From Verrucomicrobiota bacterium (GTDB lineage: Bacteria > Verrucomicrobiota > Verrucomicrobiia > Opitutales > Opitutaceae), in assembly GCA_023457715.1 (NCBI GenBank), contig JAEWKR010000162.1, forward strand, positions 1-32,773: a stretch of 32,773 nucleotides of DNA, given 5' to 3'. Shown here piece by piece: positions 15,266 to 22,816 of this stretch. Within the stretch, counting starts at the first letter, position 1. Every line of letters starts with the position of its first letter. Made by a program: the position numbers and the translations under genes. A model generated the notes under the pieces. It ran no database searches, was not told where the DNA came from, and saw only the letters and a program-made list of their open reading frames with translations.

Positions 15266-16131
15266 AGAGAGGTGGGAAGGGTCAAGTCGGAAGTGAAGCT
15301 GGCTGTATTAGGTGGAGGCTCGGGAGAGACGGGCTCCGCCGGCTTAACGGCAGCTCGGATATGATCGGGGTCAGCCATACCGCGAGGAATCCCGCTGGCC
15401 GCGAGGCCTTCAGGCGCGGTGTCGGTCAGCAGCCCCGACAGCGCGGACCACGGGCAAAAGAATTGGGAGGTGGTGCGGCCCAATTTGGTGGCGTCAAGCA
15501 TCGCGACGTTGGCTCGAGCACGCGACGCGACGGCTTTCTGCAGCGCGATAACGGCGGCATCGGAGTTCCAGAGGCCCTCTCTCGTCATTCCCTCGGCGCT
15601 GAGAAACGCGATGTCGAAGGTCCACTGCTCCGCGGAGCGGCAGGCGGCGTCGCCCAGCAGCACCGACTGCCGGCGAAAGACCTGGCCGCCCAGCAGGTGG
15701 ACATCGACCCCGTCGACCTCGGAGAGCACGTCGGCCACGGGCAGATTGCCCGTCACGCAGGTGAGCGGCCGAACCGGAGAATGGCGTAGCGCTTCCGTGA
15801 GCAGGAAAACCGTGGTGCCATTGTCGAAAAACACCGTCATCCCGGGCTCCAGCAAAGCGAGCGCCGCCGCCGCGATCTGGCGCTTGGCCTCCGTCGCGAC
15901 ATGCCGGCGCTGGCGAAAGGAGGGAAAGCGGAGGTTGTAATCGGCGAGTGCACCGCCGTAGGTCCGGGTAACCAGCTGGTTTTTCTCCAGGTGGGCGAGG
16001 TCCCGTCGCATCGTTGCTTCCGATACGCCAAACTCCGCGCATAAATCGCCCAGCTCGAAGTAGCGGTGTCGTTGCAGCAGCTCCGCCAGTTTACGGCGGC
16101 GGGCCTCCACCACGTGCTGCGGTACGCGCAT
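15259..16131 (-). CDS. DeoR-family transcriptional regulator of the microcompartment operon
   Basis: 290 residues. An N-terminal winged helix-turn-helix (about 10-62) has the DeoR hallmark FGVSEATMRRDLAHLEK and RTYGGA. A sugar-phosphate-sensing DeoRC domain (about 80-240) follows, with FFDNGTTVFLLTEAL, CVTGNLP and LLGGQV. The C-terminal 40 residues are a Pro/Ser-rich extension beyond the usual 250-260 residue length. DeoR repressors are usually released by phosphorylated sugars, and fuculose- or rhamnulose-phosphate would suit this pathway. It is co-directional with the BMC genes, 102 bases before pduL. Candidate operators at 16149-16172 and 15242-15265 suggest control of itself and of the operon. 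Confidence 0.92.
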   Translation of the reverse strand: MRVPQHVVEARRRKLAELLQRHRYFELGDLCAEFGVSEATMRRDLAHLEKNQLVTRTYGGALADYNLRFPSFRQRRHVATEAKRQIAAAALALLEPGMTVFFDNGTTVFLLTEALRHSPVRPLTCVTGNLPVADVLSEVDGVDVHLLGGQVFRRQSVLLGDAACRSAEQWTFDIAFLSAEGMTREGLWNSDAAVIALQKAVASRARANVAMLDATKLGRTTSQFFCPWSALSGLLTDTAPEGLAASGIPRGMADPDHIRAAVKPAEPVSPEPPPNTASFTSDLTLPTSLL

Positions 16132-16148
16132 GCCATCGGAATAGGGCG

Positions 16149-16172
16149 TTTATGCGCGGAGGCAATCATAAA
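16149..16172. promoter_or_regulatory. Candidate DeoR-type operator upstream of deoR
   Basis: TTTATG-N12-CATAAA, perfect six-base half-sites, starting 18 bases upstream of the deoR ATG. Its partner at 15242-15265 has identical spacing and one perfect half-site. The position next to the start suggests autoregulation. Confidence 0.55.
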
Positions 16173-16191
16173 GGCGGCGGATGAACGGAGC

Positions 16192-16330
16192 CAATCATTG
16201 AACAGAAGGTAACGAAGGAAACGAAGGCCGCTGAGTGAATTGGAGCAGTTCCTCCAAATCAGATTTCACAAAACCGAACGACAGCGCCGAGTGATCCCGC
16301 AATCCTTCGTTACCTTCTGTTGAATGGATT
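16192..16330. repeat. Inverted AACAGAAGGTAACGAAGG word repeat
   Basis: CAATCATTGAACAGAAGGTA with ACGAAGG (16192-16218) pairs with CCTTCGTTACCTTCTGTT (16304-16321) and the following GAATGGATTG. About 85 bases in between hold no gene that I can recognise. The element lies between divergent gene ends, upstream of deoR and downstream of panE. Confidence 0.8.
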
Positions 16331-16377
16331 GATTTGGTTGCGGCGCAGCCGCTCCAAGACCTCTGTGGCAAAATCTT

Positions 16378-16410
16378 CATTCGTGTCGATTCGTGTCCAT
16401 TCGTGGTTAA
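16378..16410. repeat. ATTCGTGTCC word array
   Basis: CATTCGTGTCGATTCGTGTC followed by CATTCGTGGTTAA, the same words as one arm of the 9573-9653 element, here without a mirrored partner. The rest of 16331-16503 shows no gene. Confidence 0.75.
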
Positions 16411-16503
16411 CTGAATCGTTCCGGCTGAGGGCCCTTCAGGCGCACACCTGGTCTCGCGAAGGGAGGCCTCGCCAAGCGTCGGGGGCGACACGTCTAGACC
16501 CCC

Positions 16504-17427
16504 TTACCGTTGGGTTCCTGCCAGCCGCTCGTACAAGGCCTCGAGTCGTGGCACGGGTACGCCCTTCGCTTTGGCCCGACGCAGGGGCTCGCCCCAGATC
16601 GCTTCGACTTCCACTTCCCGACCGGCCCGGACATCGACGAGGCTTGACGGTTGATAGGCGCCCATCGGGGGCGTGACCGCGAACTGCTGTTCCAGGAAAC
16701 GGTCGGGAATGACAAAGCCGAAGGCTGCCGCGCTGGCCTGCACTTCCTGCATAAGCACGCGGATCTCAGCGGCGATGGCGGGATCGCTGCAAAGTTCGTC
16801 TGTGGTGCGGTTATGCACGACCGAGAGTCCATTGAAGGGCACATTCCACACGAGCTTGCGCCAGCGCGCCTCCAGCAGGTTTTCGATCACTTTGATTTTC
16901 ACGCCCGCGCGCGTGAAAAGGTCCGCGACCGTATGCGCTCGAGCCGATGACGGGCGGCCGAATTCGCCCAGCGTGATGGAACCGGGGTGGTAACAGGTGA
17001 CCTCTCCCGGGGCGGTGCGGGTTGAGGCGATGAACGCCAGCCCGCCGAGGACTCGCTCCGCTCCCACGATTCCCGCGATGTATTCGTCCGCCCCCAAACC
17101 GTTCTGCAGCGTCAGGACGGTGGTGCGCGGGCCCAGCAGCGGCGGCAGAATCTGGTCGAGCGCGTGGTTCGCCGTTGTTTTCAGCGTGACCAACACGAGA
17201 TCAACCGGACCGATCTGCGCGGCCTCGGCGAACGCGTGCACCGGCCGCTGCTCCTGGGTGCCGGTTTTATCGTGGATGAGGATGCTGCCGCGCGCCTGGA
17301 CCGCGGCCAGGTCCCCGCGCATGAGGAAGCGGACGTCGAGGCCTGTGCCGGCGACGCGCGACCCGTAATAGAGGCCCAACGCACCCGATCCGACGACGGC
17401 GAGGGAGTGAAAAGACGGCGTAGCCAC
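16504..17427 (-). CDS. panE: 2-dehydropantoate 2-reductase (ketopantoate reductase) family protein
   Basis: 307 residues from a GTG at 17425-17427. The Rossmann motif AVVGSGALGLYYG (10-22) is close to the start. LQNGLG, the catalytic Lys in RWRKLVWNVPFNGLSVV, and the C-terminal SSLVDVRAGREVEVEAIWG block are ApbA/PanE signatures. The enzyme reduces ketopantoate to pantoate with NADPH. The open frame reaches 17499, but those codons derive from a CCAAACGCC repeat. It lies directly beyond deoR, transcribed towards the microcompartment operon. Because the PVM pathway needs NAD+ regeneration, a different 2-oxo or hydroxy acid substrate is possible, but nothing in the sequence shows that. Confidence 0.85.
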   Translation of the reverse strand: MATPSFHSLAVVGSGALGLYYGSRVAGTGLDVRFLMRGDLAAVQARGSILIHDKTGTQEQRPVHAFAEAAQIGPVDLVLVTLKTTANHALDQILPPLLGPRTTVLTLQNGLGADEYIAGIVGAERVLGGLAFIASTRTAPGEVTCYHPGSITLGEFGRPSSARAHTVADLFTRAGVKIKVIENLLEARWRKLVWNVPFNGLSVVHNRTTDELCSDPAIAAEIRVLMQEVQASAAAFGFVIPDRFLEQQFAVTPPMGAYQPSSLVDVRAGREVEVEAIWGEPLRRAKAKGVPVPRLEALYERLAGTQR

Positions 17428-17451
17428 CGGGCTGAGTACACCGGAGAAAAA

Positions 17452-17567
17452 CCAAACGCCAAACTCCAAACGCCAAAGAAATCGATCGGAAGGAAGCACC
17501 GCCCTCCTCCCAAGCCAATCGGGATTTGGCCTTTGGGTTTCTTTGGCGTTTGGAGTTTGGCGTTTGG
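17452..17567. repeat. Perfect 29-nt inverted CCAAACGCCAAACT word repeat
   Basis: CCAAACGCCAAACTCCAAAC with GCCAAAGAA (17452-17480) is exactly complementary to 17539-17567. The loop contains GGAAGCACCGCCCTCCTCCC, another dispersed word (see 3231-3298 and 9151). It lies just upstream of the panE start. Confidence 0.92.
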
Positions 17568-17590
17568 AGTTTGCCCGGGCCGCCGGGCTG

Positions 17591-17914
17591 CTACTTCCAC
17601 CACGCGATCAGCACCGCGAGACCGACCGAGCCATAGAGCACGCGCCGCGCCCACGTCTTTCGCCGCTCTGCATCGGGGATCCATTCCTCCTCTTTCTTCG
17701 CGAAGTACGCGATGAGCAGGACGGGTACGATCAGCCATGCGTACCACGGCGCGTGCAGCTCCGACAGCAGATGCCGGACGCCGCGCAGGATCGACAGGCC
17801 CAGCAGCGCCGAACCAAGCAGGATCGCGAACGTCACGCTATGGCCACGCAGGGCCCGCCACGTCCAGGTCGCGGCGGAGAAGACCGTCAGTCCACCGGGG
17901 AGATGCGGCTGCAT
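17591..17914 (-). CDS. Small membrane protein of unknown function
   Basis: 107 residues with three predicted membrane segments: about 28-46 (TFAILLGSALLGLSIL), 56-71 (WYAWLIVPVLLIAYFA) and 90-106 (VLYGSVGLAVLIAWW). A charged loop (KKEEEWIPDAERRKTWARR) lies between the last two. I do not recognise a family. The start ATG at 17914 gives a short amphipathic N terminus. Flanking palindromes suggest that it is transcribed alone. Confidence 0.6.
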   Translation of the reverse strand: MQPHLPGGLTVFSAATWTWRALRGHSVTFAILLGSALLGLSILRGVRHLLSELHAPWYAWLIVPVLLIAYFAKKEEEWIPDAERRKTWARRVLYGSVGLAVLIAWWK

Positions 17915-17929
17915 TTCGGAAAACGGCGG

Positions 17930-18012
17930 GAGGACTGAAAGGCGGAAGCGCTGAAGGTTCCGGAGCGCCTCTTCGGTTCAGCCGTTTGGCCGCGCAGCCG
18001 TTCAGTCCTTAT
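17930..18012. repeat. Imperfect inverted ACTGAAAGGC/GTTCAGT word repeat
   Basis: GGACTGAAAGGCGGAAGCGC (from 17931) is mirrored imperfectly by GGTTCAGCCGTTTGGCCGC and GCCGTTCAGTCC (to 18008). The right arm runs into the last codons and stop of the unknown gene at 18002-18448. Confidence 0.65.
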
Positions 18013-18448
18013 GCCCTTTTTCCCTCAGCTCCGCGTCGCTCCAACCGCCATCGTCCGTCGTCGGCTCCACCGCTTCAACAAACTGAAGGCCCTCGGAAAA
18101 ACTCCAGAGCCAGCACGCGCCGTCGCGCCGATCATGGACGAGCATGAAGTTGGGGAAAGAGGCCCGGCCGGTGCTCGTGATGCTGAACTGACCGTGGGTC
18201 AGTTGATCGAGCATCCCGGGAAGCAGGGAGACGGGTTGCGTGGCATCGAGCGAAACGGTCCAGCTGCCGCTGACGCCCACCGGCATGTGGCCCTGGAAAT
18301 AGTAGCCGAAGAAACGAGGCGGCAGAAAGTAACCGGTCGCACGCAGCCGTCGCAGCTGCTCGTTGACGAGGGCGACAAACCCGGTCCGCCAGGGAAAGTC
18401 AGCCGGCAATTCGAACCCGGGAAGGGGGATCAGCAAATTGTCGTCCAT
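18002..18448 (-). CDS. Conserved-looking protein of unknown function
   Basis: 148 residues from the ATG at 18446-18448; the frame is open further upstream, but that part overlaps SufE on the other strand. No signal peptide or membrane segment. Visible blocks are LLIPLPGFELPADFPWRTGF, FLPPRFFGYYFQGHMPVGVS and GACWLWSFSEGLQFVEAVEP; it is rich in Trp, Phe and Gly. The end (ELREKGHKD) runs into an intergenic word repeat. Divergent from sufE with a gap of 132 bases, so the two may share a promoter region. I cannot assign a family. Confidence 0.65.
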   Translation of the reverse strand: MDDNLLIPLPGFELPADFPWRTGFVALVNEQLRRLRATGYFLPPRFFGYYFQGHMPVGVSGSWTVSLDATQPVSLLPGMLDQLTHGQFSITSTGRASFPNFMLVHDRRDGACWLWSFSEGLQFVEAVEPTTDDGGWSDAELREKGHKD

Positions 18449-18580
18449 GGCGGCGGTTTCCTTTCGGGGGTTGTCTGGTTGTTTAACGGCGCATTTGCGC
18501 GCCGCTGTAGCGTCATCGACAGCGCCGGGCAGAAAGCGTGTCGCACTTGCCCGTAGGGAATTGCCCCCTAGGGTCGCGTC

Positions 18581-19030
18581 GTGCCGCTGAATCGCAAATT
18601 GCAGGAGGTTGTGGAGGATCTTTCCGTGATGGAGGATCCCCAGGAGCGGCTCGCTTTCATCATCGATCGTGCCCGCTCGTTTCCGGATCTCCCGTCTGCC
18701 CAGCGCACCGAGGCGCACCGCGTGCCGGGGTGCGTGTCCGTGGTCTGGCTGGCCGGTGAACTGCGCGAGGGACGCTGTTATTTCCGCTGCGCCGCCGAAT
18801 CGCCGATGGTTCGTGGGCTGGTCGCCTTCGTGGCTGACTTTTTCAGCGGGTTCACGCCGGCGGAGATCCTCGCTACGGAGACGGATCCGCTCGAGTCGTT
18901 GGGAATCGCTCGCAACCTCTCGCCCACGCGGCGCAATGGTCTCACCGCCGCGCGCCGGGCGATCCGGGCCTTTGCGAGTGAGCAGCAAGCGATCCGGGAG
19001 GCGGGATCCGGGGGGCAGGATGCCGGGTGA
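18581..19030 (+). CDS. sufE: SufE-family Fe-S cluster assembly sulfur acceptor
   Basis: 149 residues from GTG at 18581, near the usual SufE length. SufE takes persulfide sulfur from the cysteine desulfurase SufS and passes it to the scaffold. The acceptor Cys51 sits in EAHRVPGCVSVVWL, the family site. MEDPQERLAFIIDRAR and the later FSGFTPAEILATE and LGIARNLSPTRRNGL blocks are also SufE-like. No ATG gives a complete N terminus. The C-terminal AIREAGSGGQDAG is low-complexity and merges into a GGATGC-type repeat. Confidence 0.9.
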   Translation: MPLNRKLQEVVEDLSVMEDPQERLAFIIDRARSFPDLPSAQRTEAHRVPGCVSVVWLAGELREGRCYFRCAAESPMVRGLVAFVADFFSGFTPAEILATETDPLESLGIARNLSPTRRNGLTAARRAIRAFASEQQAIREAGSGGQDAG

Positions 19031-19078
19031 TTTCTGCCGCGGAGGAGTGAGTTTGACCCGGATCGACTCGCTGGCGCT

Positions 19079-19105
19079 CCCCGCTACATTCCGGACGTAG
19101 CGGGG
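19079..19105. terminator. Stem-loop between sufE and tatD
   Basis: CCCCGCTAC and GTAGCGGGG pair over 9 bp around a 9-nt loop, with a further GTTTGACCC/GGGTTAAAC outer pairing. It lies 48 bases after the sufE stop. There is no strong T-tract, so termination is uncertain. Confidence 0.45.
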
Positions 19106-19118
19106 TTAAACCCTCTCC

Positions 19119-19173
19119 CCATCCCGTATCCCGCATCCCGCATCCCGTAACCCCCATCCCGCATCCCGGATCT
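19119..19173. repeat. CATCCCGCATCCC tandem words
   Basis: CCATCCCGTATCCCGCATCC and further CATCCCGTAACCCCCATCCC words, the complement of the GGATGCGGGAT words at 9179-9215 and 9937-9975. It ends shortly before tatD. Confidence 0.75.
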
Positions 19174-19199
19174 CATTTCGCGGATCCTTTCTCACGCCC

Positions 19200-20039
19200 T
19201 TGCTCCTCTTCGACGCGCACAACCACCTGCAGGACGCCTGGCTCGCGCCACACCGTGAAAAGGTGCTGTCCGACCTGGCCTTGGCACCGGTCGAAGCCGC
19301 CGTCGTCAACGGCACCGCCGAGAACGACTGGGAGGCCGTGACCGCGCTGGCGCACGAGCAGGCGTTCGTTCGGCCTGCTTATGGGCTGCATCCCTGGAAC
19401 GTCGGCAACGCCGGGCCGGCCTGGCGCGAACGGCTCGAAGCGATTCTCGCGGCGGAGCCCGGGGCCAGCATCGGCGAGATCGGACTCGATCGGTGGATTC
19501 TCGACCGCGCCCGCCCGGACGACCCGCGGCTGGCGGGACTTCGCCGCGCTCCGCTGGACGAGCAGGTGGACGCGTTCACCTGGCAGCTGCGCCTGGCCGC
19601 TAAACGTGATTTGCCGGCCACGATCCACTGCCTCGACGCGTGGGGTGTCCTGGACGAGACGCTTAGGGCGAACCCAAGGCCGGAGCGCGGTTTCCTGCTG
19701 CACGCGTACGGCGGATCGATTCCGCTGATGCGCGAGTTCGCCAGGCTCGGCGCCTATTTCTCCTTCAATGGGTACTTCCTGGGCGAGCGGCAGGCGGCGA
19801 AGCGGGCGGTCTTCACGGAAGTGCCGCTCGACCGGCTGCTCGTCGAAACCGACGCGCCCGCCATGCCGCTGCCCGCGAACCGACGCACGCACGAGCTGCC
19901 GGGCCTGGCCGATGGAAATCCGATCAATCACCCGGCGAATCTGCGCGCCGTGTATCAAGGCCTGGCCGAACTCCGAGGAATGTCCCTCGACCGACTCGCC
20001 GCGCACGTCGCCGAAAACTTCCACCGGCTGTTCGGGTAG
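19200..20039 (+). CDS. tatD: TatD-family metal-dependent hydrolase (DNase)
   Basis: 279 residues starting at TTG, which places FDAHNHLQD (4-12) at the very N terminus as in TatD proteins. Metal ligands are His7 and His9, Glu in GEIGLD (near 95), His in TIHCLDAWG and in LHAYGGS, and Asp in LLVETDAPAM. TatD proteins are TIM-barrel nucleases with 3'-5' exonuclease activity. The C-terminal AAHVAENFHRLFG is family-typical. The fit of length and motifs makes the TTG start plausible. Confidence 0.9.
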   Translation: MLLFDAHNHLQDAWLAPHREKVLSDLALAPVEAAVVNGTAENDWEAVTALAHEQAFVRPAYGLHPWNVGNAGPAWRERLEAILAAEPGASIGEIGLDRWILDRARPDDPRLAGLRRAPLDEQVDAFTWQLRLAAKRDLPATIHCLDAWGVLDETLRANPRPERGFLLHAYGGSIPLMREFARLGAYFSFNGYFLGERQAAKRAVFTEVPLDRLLVETDAPAMPLPANRRTHELPGLADGNPINHPANLRAVYQGLAELRGMSLDRLAAHVAENFHRLFG

Positions 20040-20117
20040 GGGATTCTGAGTTCGCAGGCGGGACGCCAACGCTACCCGGAGGCTCATCGGCTCTTCGTAG
20101 CGTAGGTAGGTGAGGGG

Positions 20118-20154
20118 GATTTCAAATTTCAGATCCGATCTGAAATCTGAAATC
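20118..20154. repeat. Inverted GATTTCAAATTTCAGATC word repeat beside the IS element
   Basis: GATTTCAAATTTCAGATC (20118-20135) pairs with GATCTGAAATCTGAAATC (20137-20154), one mismatch, loop of one base. The IS element begins 6 bases later. Similar words continue on the other side of the IS (21587-21616). Confidence 0.85.
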
Positions 20155-20192
20155 TGAGATCAGTAGCGTCCCACAGGGTGGGGAAATAAAGA

Positions 20193-20259
20193 GGCTCGGC
20201 GGGCTGTTTTGAACCTGCGAAAGCAGGGTGTGAAAAAACAAAACCCGATCCGCCGAGCC
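20193..20259. promoter_or_regulatory. Inverted repeat enclosing the transposase start
   Basis: GGCTCGGCGG (20193-20202) pairs with CCGCCGAGCC (20250-20259). Both candidate starts (TTG 20209, GTG 20230) are in the loop. In mRNA started outside the IS, such a stem could hide the start and limit transposase made by read-through, as known for IS10 and IS50. Confidence 0.5.
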
Positions 20260-21465
20260 GGGAAACTGGCTACCGTGTTCCGACAGGTATGCGAACTGAT
20301 TCCGACACATTTGGTGCCAAGGCTGGCGCGTGAATGTGAGGTGGATGTTCACGCTCGAAGCTTCAAGCCGTGGAGCCACGTAGTGGCGCTGATTTATGCC
20401 CAGTTGAGTTACGCACTGAGTTTGAACGATGTGTGCGATGCGTTGCGGATGTTTGCGACGCCACTGCGATCAATCCGCGGTGCGACACCGCCGTCCCGCA
20501 ATGCCCTGAGTCACGCGAACAAGGTGCGCGATTGTAAGATGGCGGAGCGGCTCTTTTGGGCGGTGCTGGAACACCTGCAGACGAGCTTCCGGTCGTTTGG
20601 CGGTGGGCCATTGCCCAAAGCAGTGCATCGATTCCGGCGCGAGATCCACGTGGTGGACTCCACCGTGATCCGGCTGGTGATGAGTTGCTTGGATTGGGCA
20701 AAGCACAGGCGTCGCAAGGCCGGGGTGAAGTGTCATCTGCGGATGTCGCTGCGCAGTCTACTCCCGGCGTGCGCGGTGATCGACTGCGCGAGCGAGCATG
20801 ACAGCGCGCAGGCGTTCCGGGTGTGCGCTGGGCTGCACGAAGGTGAGATCGTCATCTTCGACAAGGCATACCTGCACTTTGCGCTGCTGGATGACTTGAA
20901 CGAACGCGGGGTATTTTTCGTCACGCGAGCGCGGGAAGACCAAGCGTATGAGATCTCCAAGAGACTGCCGAAAGGGGCGGACTGCAGGGTCGTATCGGAT
21001 GAGATCATTACTCTTAGCGTCCCAAGGTCAGCGAAGCTGTATCCCGAAAAGCTGCGCCGGGTCGTGGCCGTCGTGGAAATCAAGGGCGAGCAACGCGAGT
21101 TAGTCTTCCTGACGAACAACTTCACGTGGAGCGCCGGAACGATCGCCGACCTGTATCGGTGCCGCTGGCAGATTGAGACCTTCTTTAAACAGATTAAACA
21201 GTCGCTGCAGCTGGCAGACTTCCTAGGCCACAACGCTAACGCCGTGCACTGGCAGATATGGACCGCGTTGCTCGTCCACTTGCTGCTCCGCTTCCTCGCT
21301 TGGCGCAGTCGCTGGCACCACGCCTTCTCACGCCTCTTCACGGCCACCCGCGCCGCCCTCTGGCTTCCCAAGCAGCTTGATCGATGGCTGCGTAGCTATG
21401 GGACAGCCAACGGCGACTTTGCAGCGCAAAACCCACCGCTACAGAGGACGCTACCTGGATTTTAG
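20209..21465 (+). CDS. IS4-family transposase (DUF4372 plus DDE domain)
   Basis: 418 residues from TTG at 20209; GTG at 20230 (MKKQNPIRR) is an alternative start. Residues 20-90 match the DUF4372 N-terminal domain of IS4-type transposases. The RNase-H-like DDE domain follows. D1 is Asp150 in HVVDSTVIRL, D2 is Asp218 in VIFDKAYLHF, and the catalytic Glu323 lies within the Y-(2)-R-(3)-E-(6)-K signature (YRCRWQIETFFKQIK, Tyr316 to Lys330). The large insertion between D2 and E is beta-rich, as in the family. No frameshift or stop is visible. Confidence 0.93.
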   Translation: MNLRKQGVKKQNPIRRAGKLATVFRQVCELIPTHLVPRLARECEVDVHARSFKPWSHVVALIYAQLSYALSLNDVCDALRMFATPLRSIRGATPPSRNALSHANKVRDCKMAERLFWAVLEHLQTSFRSFGGGPLPKAVHRFRREIHVVDSTVIRLVMSCLDWAKHRRRKAGVKCHLRMSLRSLLPACAVIDCASEHDSAQAFRVCAGLHEGEIVIFDKAYLHFALLDDLNERGVFFVTRAREDQAYEISKRLPKGADCRVVSDEIITLSVPRSAKLYPEKLRRVVAVVEIKGEQRELVFLTNNFTWSAGTIADLYRCRWQIETFFKQIKQSLQLADFLGHNANAVHWQIWTALLVHLLLRFLAWRSRWHHAFSRLFTATRAALWLPKQLDRWLRSYGTANGDFAAQNPPLQRTLPGF

Positions 21466-21586
21466 TCGTTGGCTATGGGACAGCCGGCCCACGCCGGCGC
21501 CGAAATCCTAAATCGTACAACCGAGAAAAACACTATCAGCTCCCTCTAGCGCAACCTCCGCTAACGCCCGATATGGGACGCTACTG

Positions 21587-21631
21587 ATCTCAAATCTCAA
21601 ATTTCAAATCTCAAATCCCGGCGCAGCCGGG
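21587..21631. repeat. ATCTCAAA words and CCCGGCGCAGCCGGG hairpin
   Basis: ATCTCAAATCTCAAATTTCA and AATCTCAAAT words, then CCCGGC-GCA-GCCGGG (21617-21631), which ends 7 bases before the stop of the next gene. This matches the 7735-7779 and 22721-22766 elements. Confidence 0.75.
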
Positions 21632-21638
21632 CGGGCGA

Positions 21639-22490
21639 TCAGAACTCGATCGTCCGCGCTTCGCCGACCTGGACCTGGAACCGCTCGTCGTAAGGGGTGA
21701 CGTGCTTGAGATCGCTCCGCACCGACTCCATCGCAAAGTCGCGGTTGCGGCCCCAGAACAGCGCGAAACTTCCGTTCGCGGACATGTTCGTGGCAAACGC
21801 GGGATATTTTGGATCCGGCGTGCTGAAACCGATCGTCAGTTTCAGGGCCGACACCTTGGCGACGAGTTTCATGCGCAGCGGCTCCTGCTGGGAAATCAAG
21901 ACCTGCTCGAACTGTCGCGTCGCCTTGTTGATCCGCGCGGAGAGCTCGAATTTTTCGAGGATCCGGTCGCGCTCGCCGGATGGCAGCAGCGGGACCAGCA
22001 CCGTCAGCGTTGTTTCATCCTCCGCGATGACCCGGGCTTGATCGATCTGCGGCTTCACCTTCCTCCCCTGGAGGCTCAGGTTCACCTCCTCGTCGCGGCT
22101 CGCCCCCGGCTCGGTCACGACTGCAGGCTTGCTGCGCGCCTCCAGCCGGCGCTTCGCAATCTGCTCACCGCGTTTGATCGCCTTCTTGCGATCCTTCTCC
22201 GTCGCCGGCTTCCCGTTCACGGTGATCGGCGTGTACTGTTCGGCGTAGGGCTTCGACGGATCGAAACGGTGCACCGAATGCGCGACCCGGGCCCCGTCCT
22301 TTCCGATCCGCATCTGCGTCTCGGTGTAGGCCCAACGCATCTGATGATCCAGGACCGATCCCAGCGCTTCGCGGATGAGCGGTGCCGGCGACGCAGTCTT
22401 CGGCGCGACGTCCTGCGCCGCAAGCGTCACCGCTGTGGTCCACGCCCCAATGATGAACGCCATCCCCTGGATCCATTTCGCGCGAAGCAT
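21639..22490 (-). CDS. Secreted protein of unknown function
   Basis: 283 residues. The N terminus (MLRAKWIQGMAFIIGAWTTAVTLAAQ) is a signal peptide with a likely cleavage after an Ala near residue 25. The mature part is hydrophilic, with a Lys/Arg-rich segment (EKDRKKAIKRGEQIAKRRLE, about 98-117) and beta-rich C-terminal half (RARVIAEDETTLTVLVPLLP-type strands, RMKLVAKVSALKLTIGF). It has some resemblance to periplasmic outer-membrane lipoprotein-sorting-type proteins, but I cannot name a family. The stop lies next to a hairpin close to the IS element. Confidence 0.7.
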   Translation of the reverse strand: MLRAKWIQGMAFIIGAWTTAVTLAAQDVAPKTASPAPLIREALGSVLDHQMRWAYTETQMRIGKDGARVAHSVHRFDPSKPYAEQYTPITVNGKPATEKDRKKAIKRGEQIAKRRLEARSKPAVVTEPGASRDEEVNLSLQGRKVKPQIDQARVIAEDETTLTVLVPLLPSGERDRILEKFELSARINKATRQFEQVLISQQEPLRMKLVAKVSALKLTIGFSTPDPKYPAFATNMSANGSFALFWGRNRDFAMESVRSDLKHVTPYDERFQVQVGEARTIEF

Positions 22491-22534
22491 ACCGATTCAA
22501 CCCGTTCCGTGGAGGAAAGTTCCGATCTTCGGGG

Positions 22535-22766
22535 GGAAGGCCGGAAGGCCGGAGGGCCAGAGGGCCGGAGGGCCGGAGGGCCGGAGGTCCAGAGGACCGG
22601 AGGGCCGGAGGGCCAGAGGGGAAACGCGGAAAAAGCTGAAAAGCTGAAAAGCTGAAAGGCTGAAAGGCTGAAAAGCTGAAAAGCTGAAAAGCTGAAACCC
22701 GCGGTGGCGAGTGCCGGCGCAATCTCAAATCTCAAATTTCAAATCTCAAATGCCGGCGCAGCCGGC
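22535..22766. repeat. Three word arrays in tandem: GGCCGGAGG, GCTGAAAA, AATCTCAA plus GCCGGC hairpin
   Basis: 22535-22620 is about ten copies of GGCCGGAGG/GGCCAGAGG. 22630-22697 is about eight copies of AAAAGCTG/AAAGGCTG. 22721-22750 is AATCTCAAATCTCAAATTTC words. 22752-22766 is GCCGGC-GCA-GCCGGC. Together they fill the divergent gap between the secreted protein and the GH43-like gene; no gene is present in this stretch. Confidence 0.85.
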
Positions 22767-22816
22767 CCCGCCTTCCGGATTTGTCAAACGTGCGGGAGCG
22801 CGCGACGCTCCGCCTC

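Larger units (their letters stand above)
20161..21586 (+). mobile_element. IS4-family insertion sequence, complete
   Basis: A 1426-bp element with perfect 13-bp terminal inverted repeats, CAGTAGCGTCCCA at 20161-20173 and its complement at 21574-21586. The symmetry continues as TGAGAT outside the ends, because both flanks carry related word repeats. One transposase gene fills most of it. No direct target duplication is visible, which may be masked by the flanking repeats. The transposase frame is intact, so the copy may be active. Confidence 0.9.
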
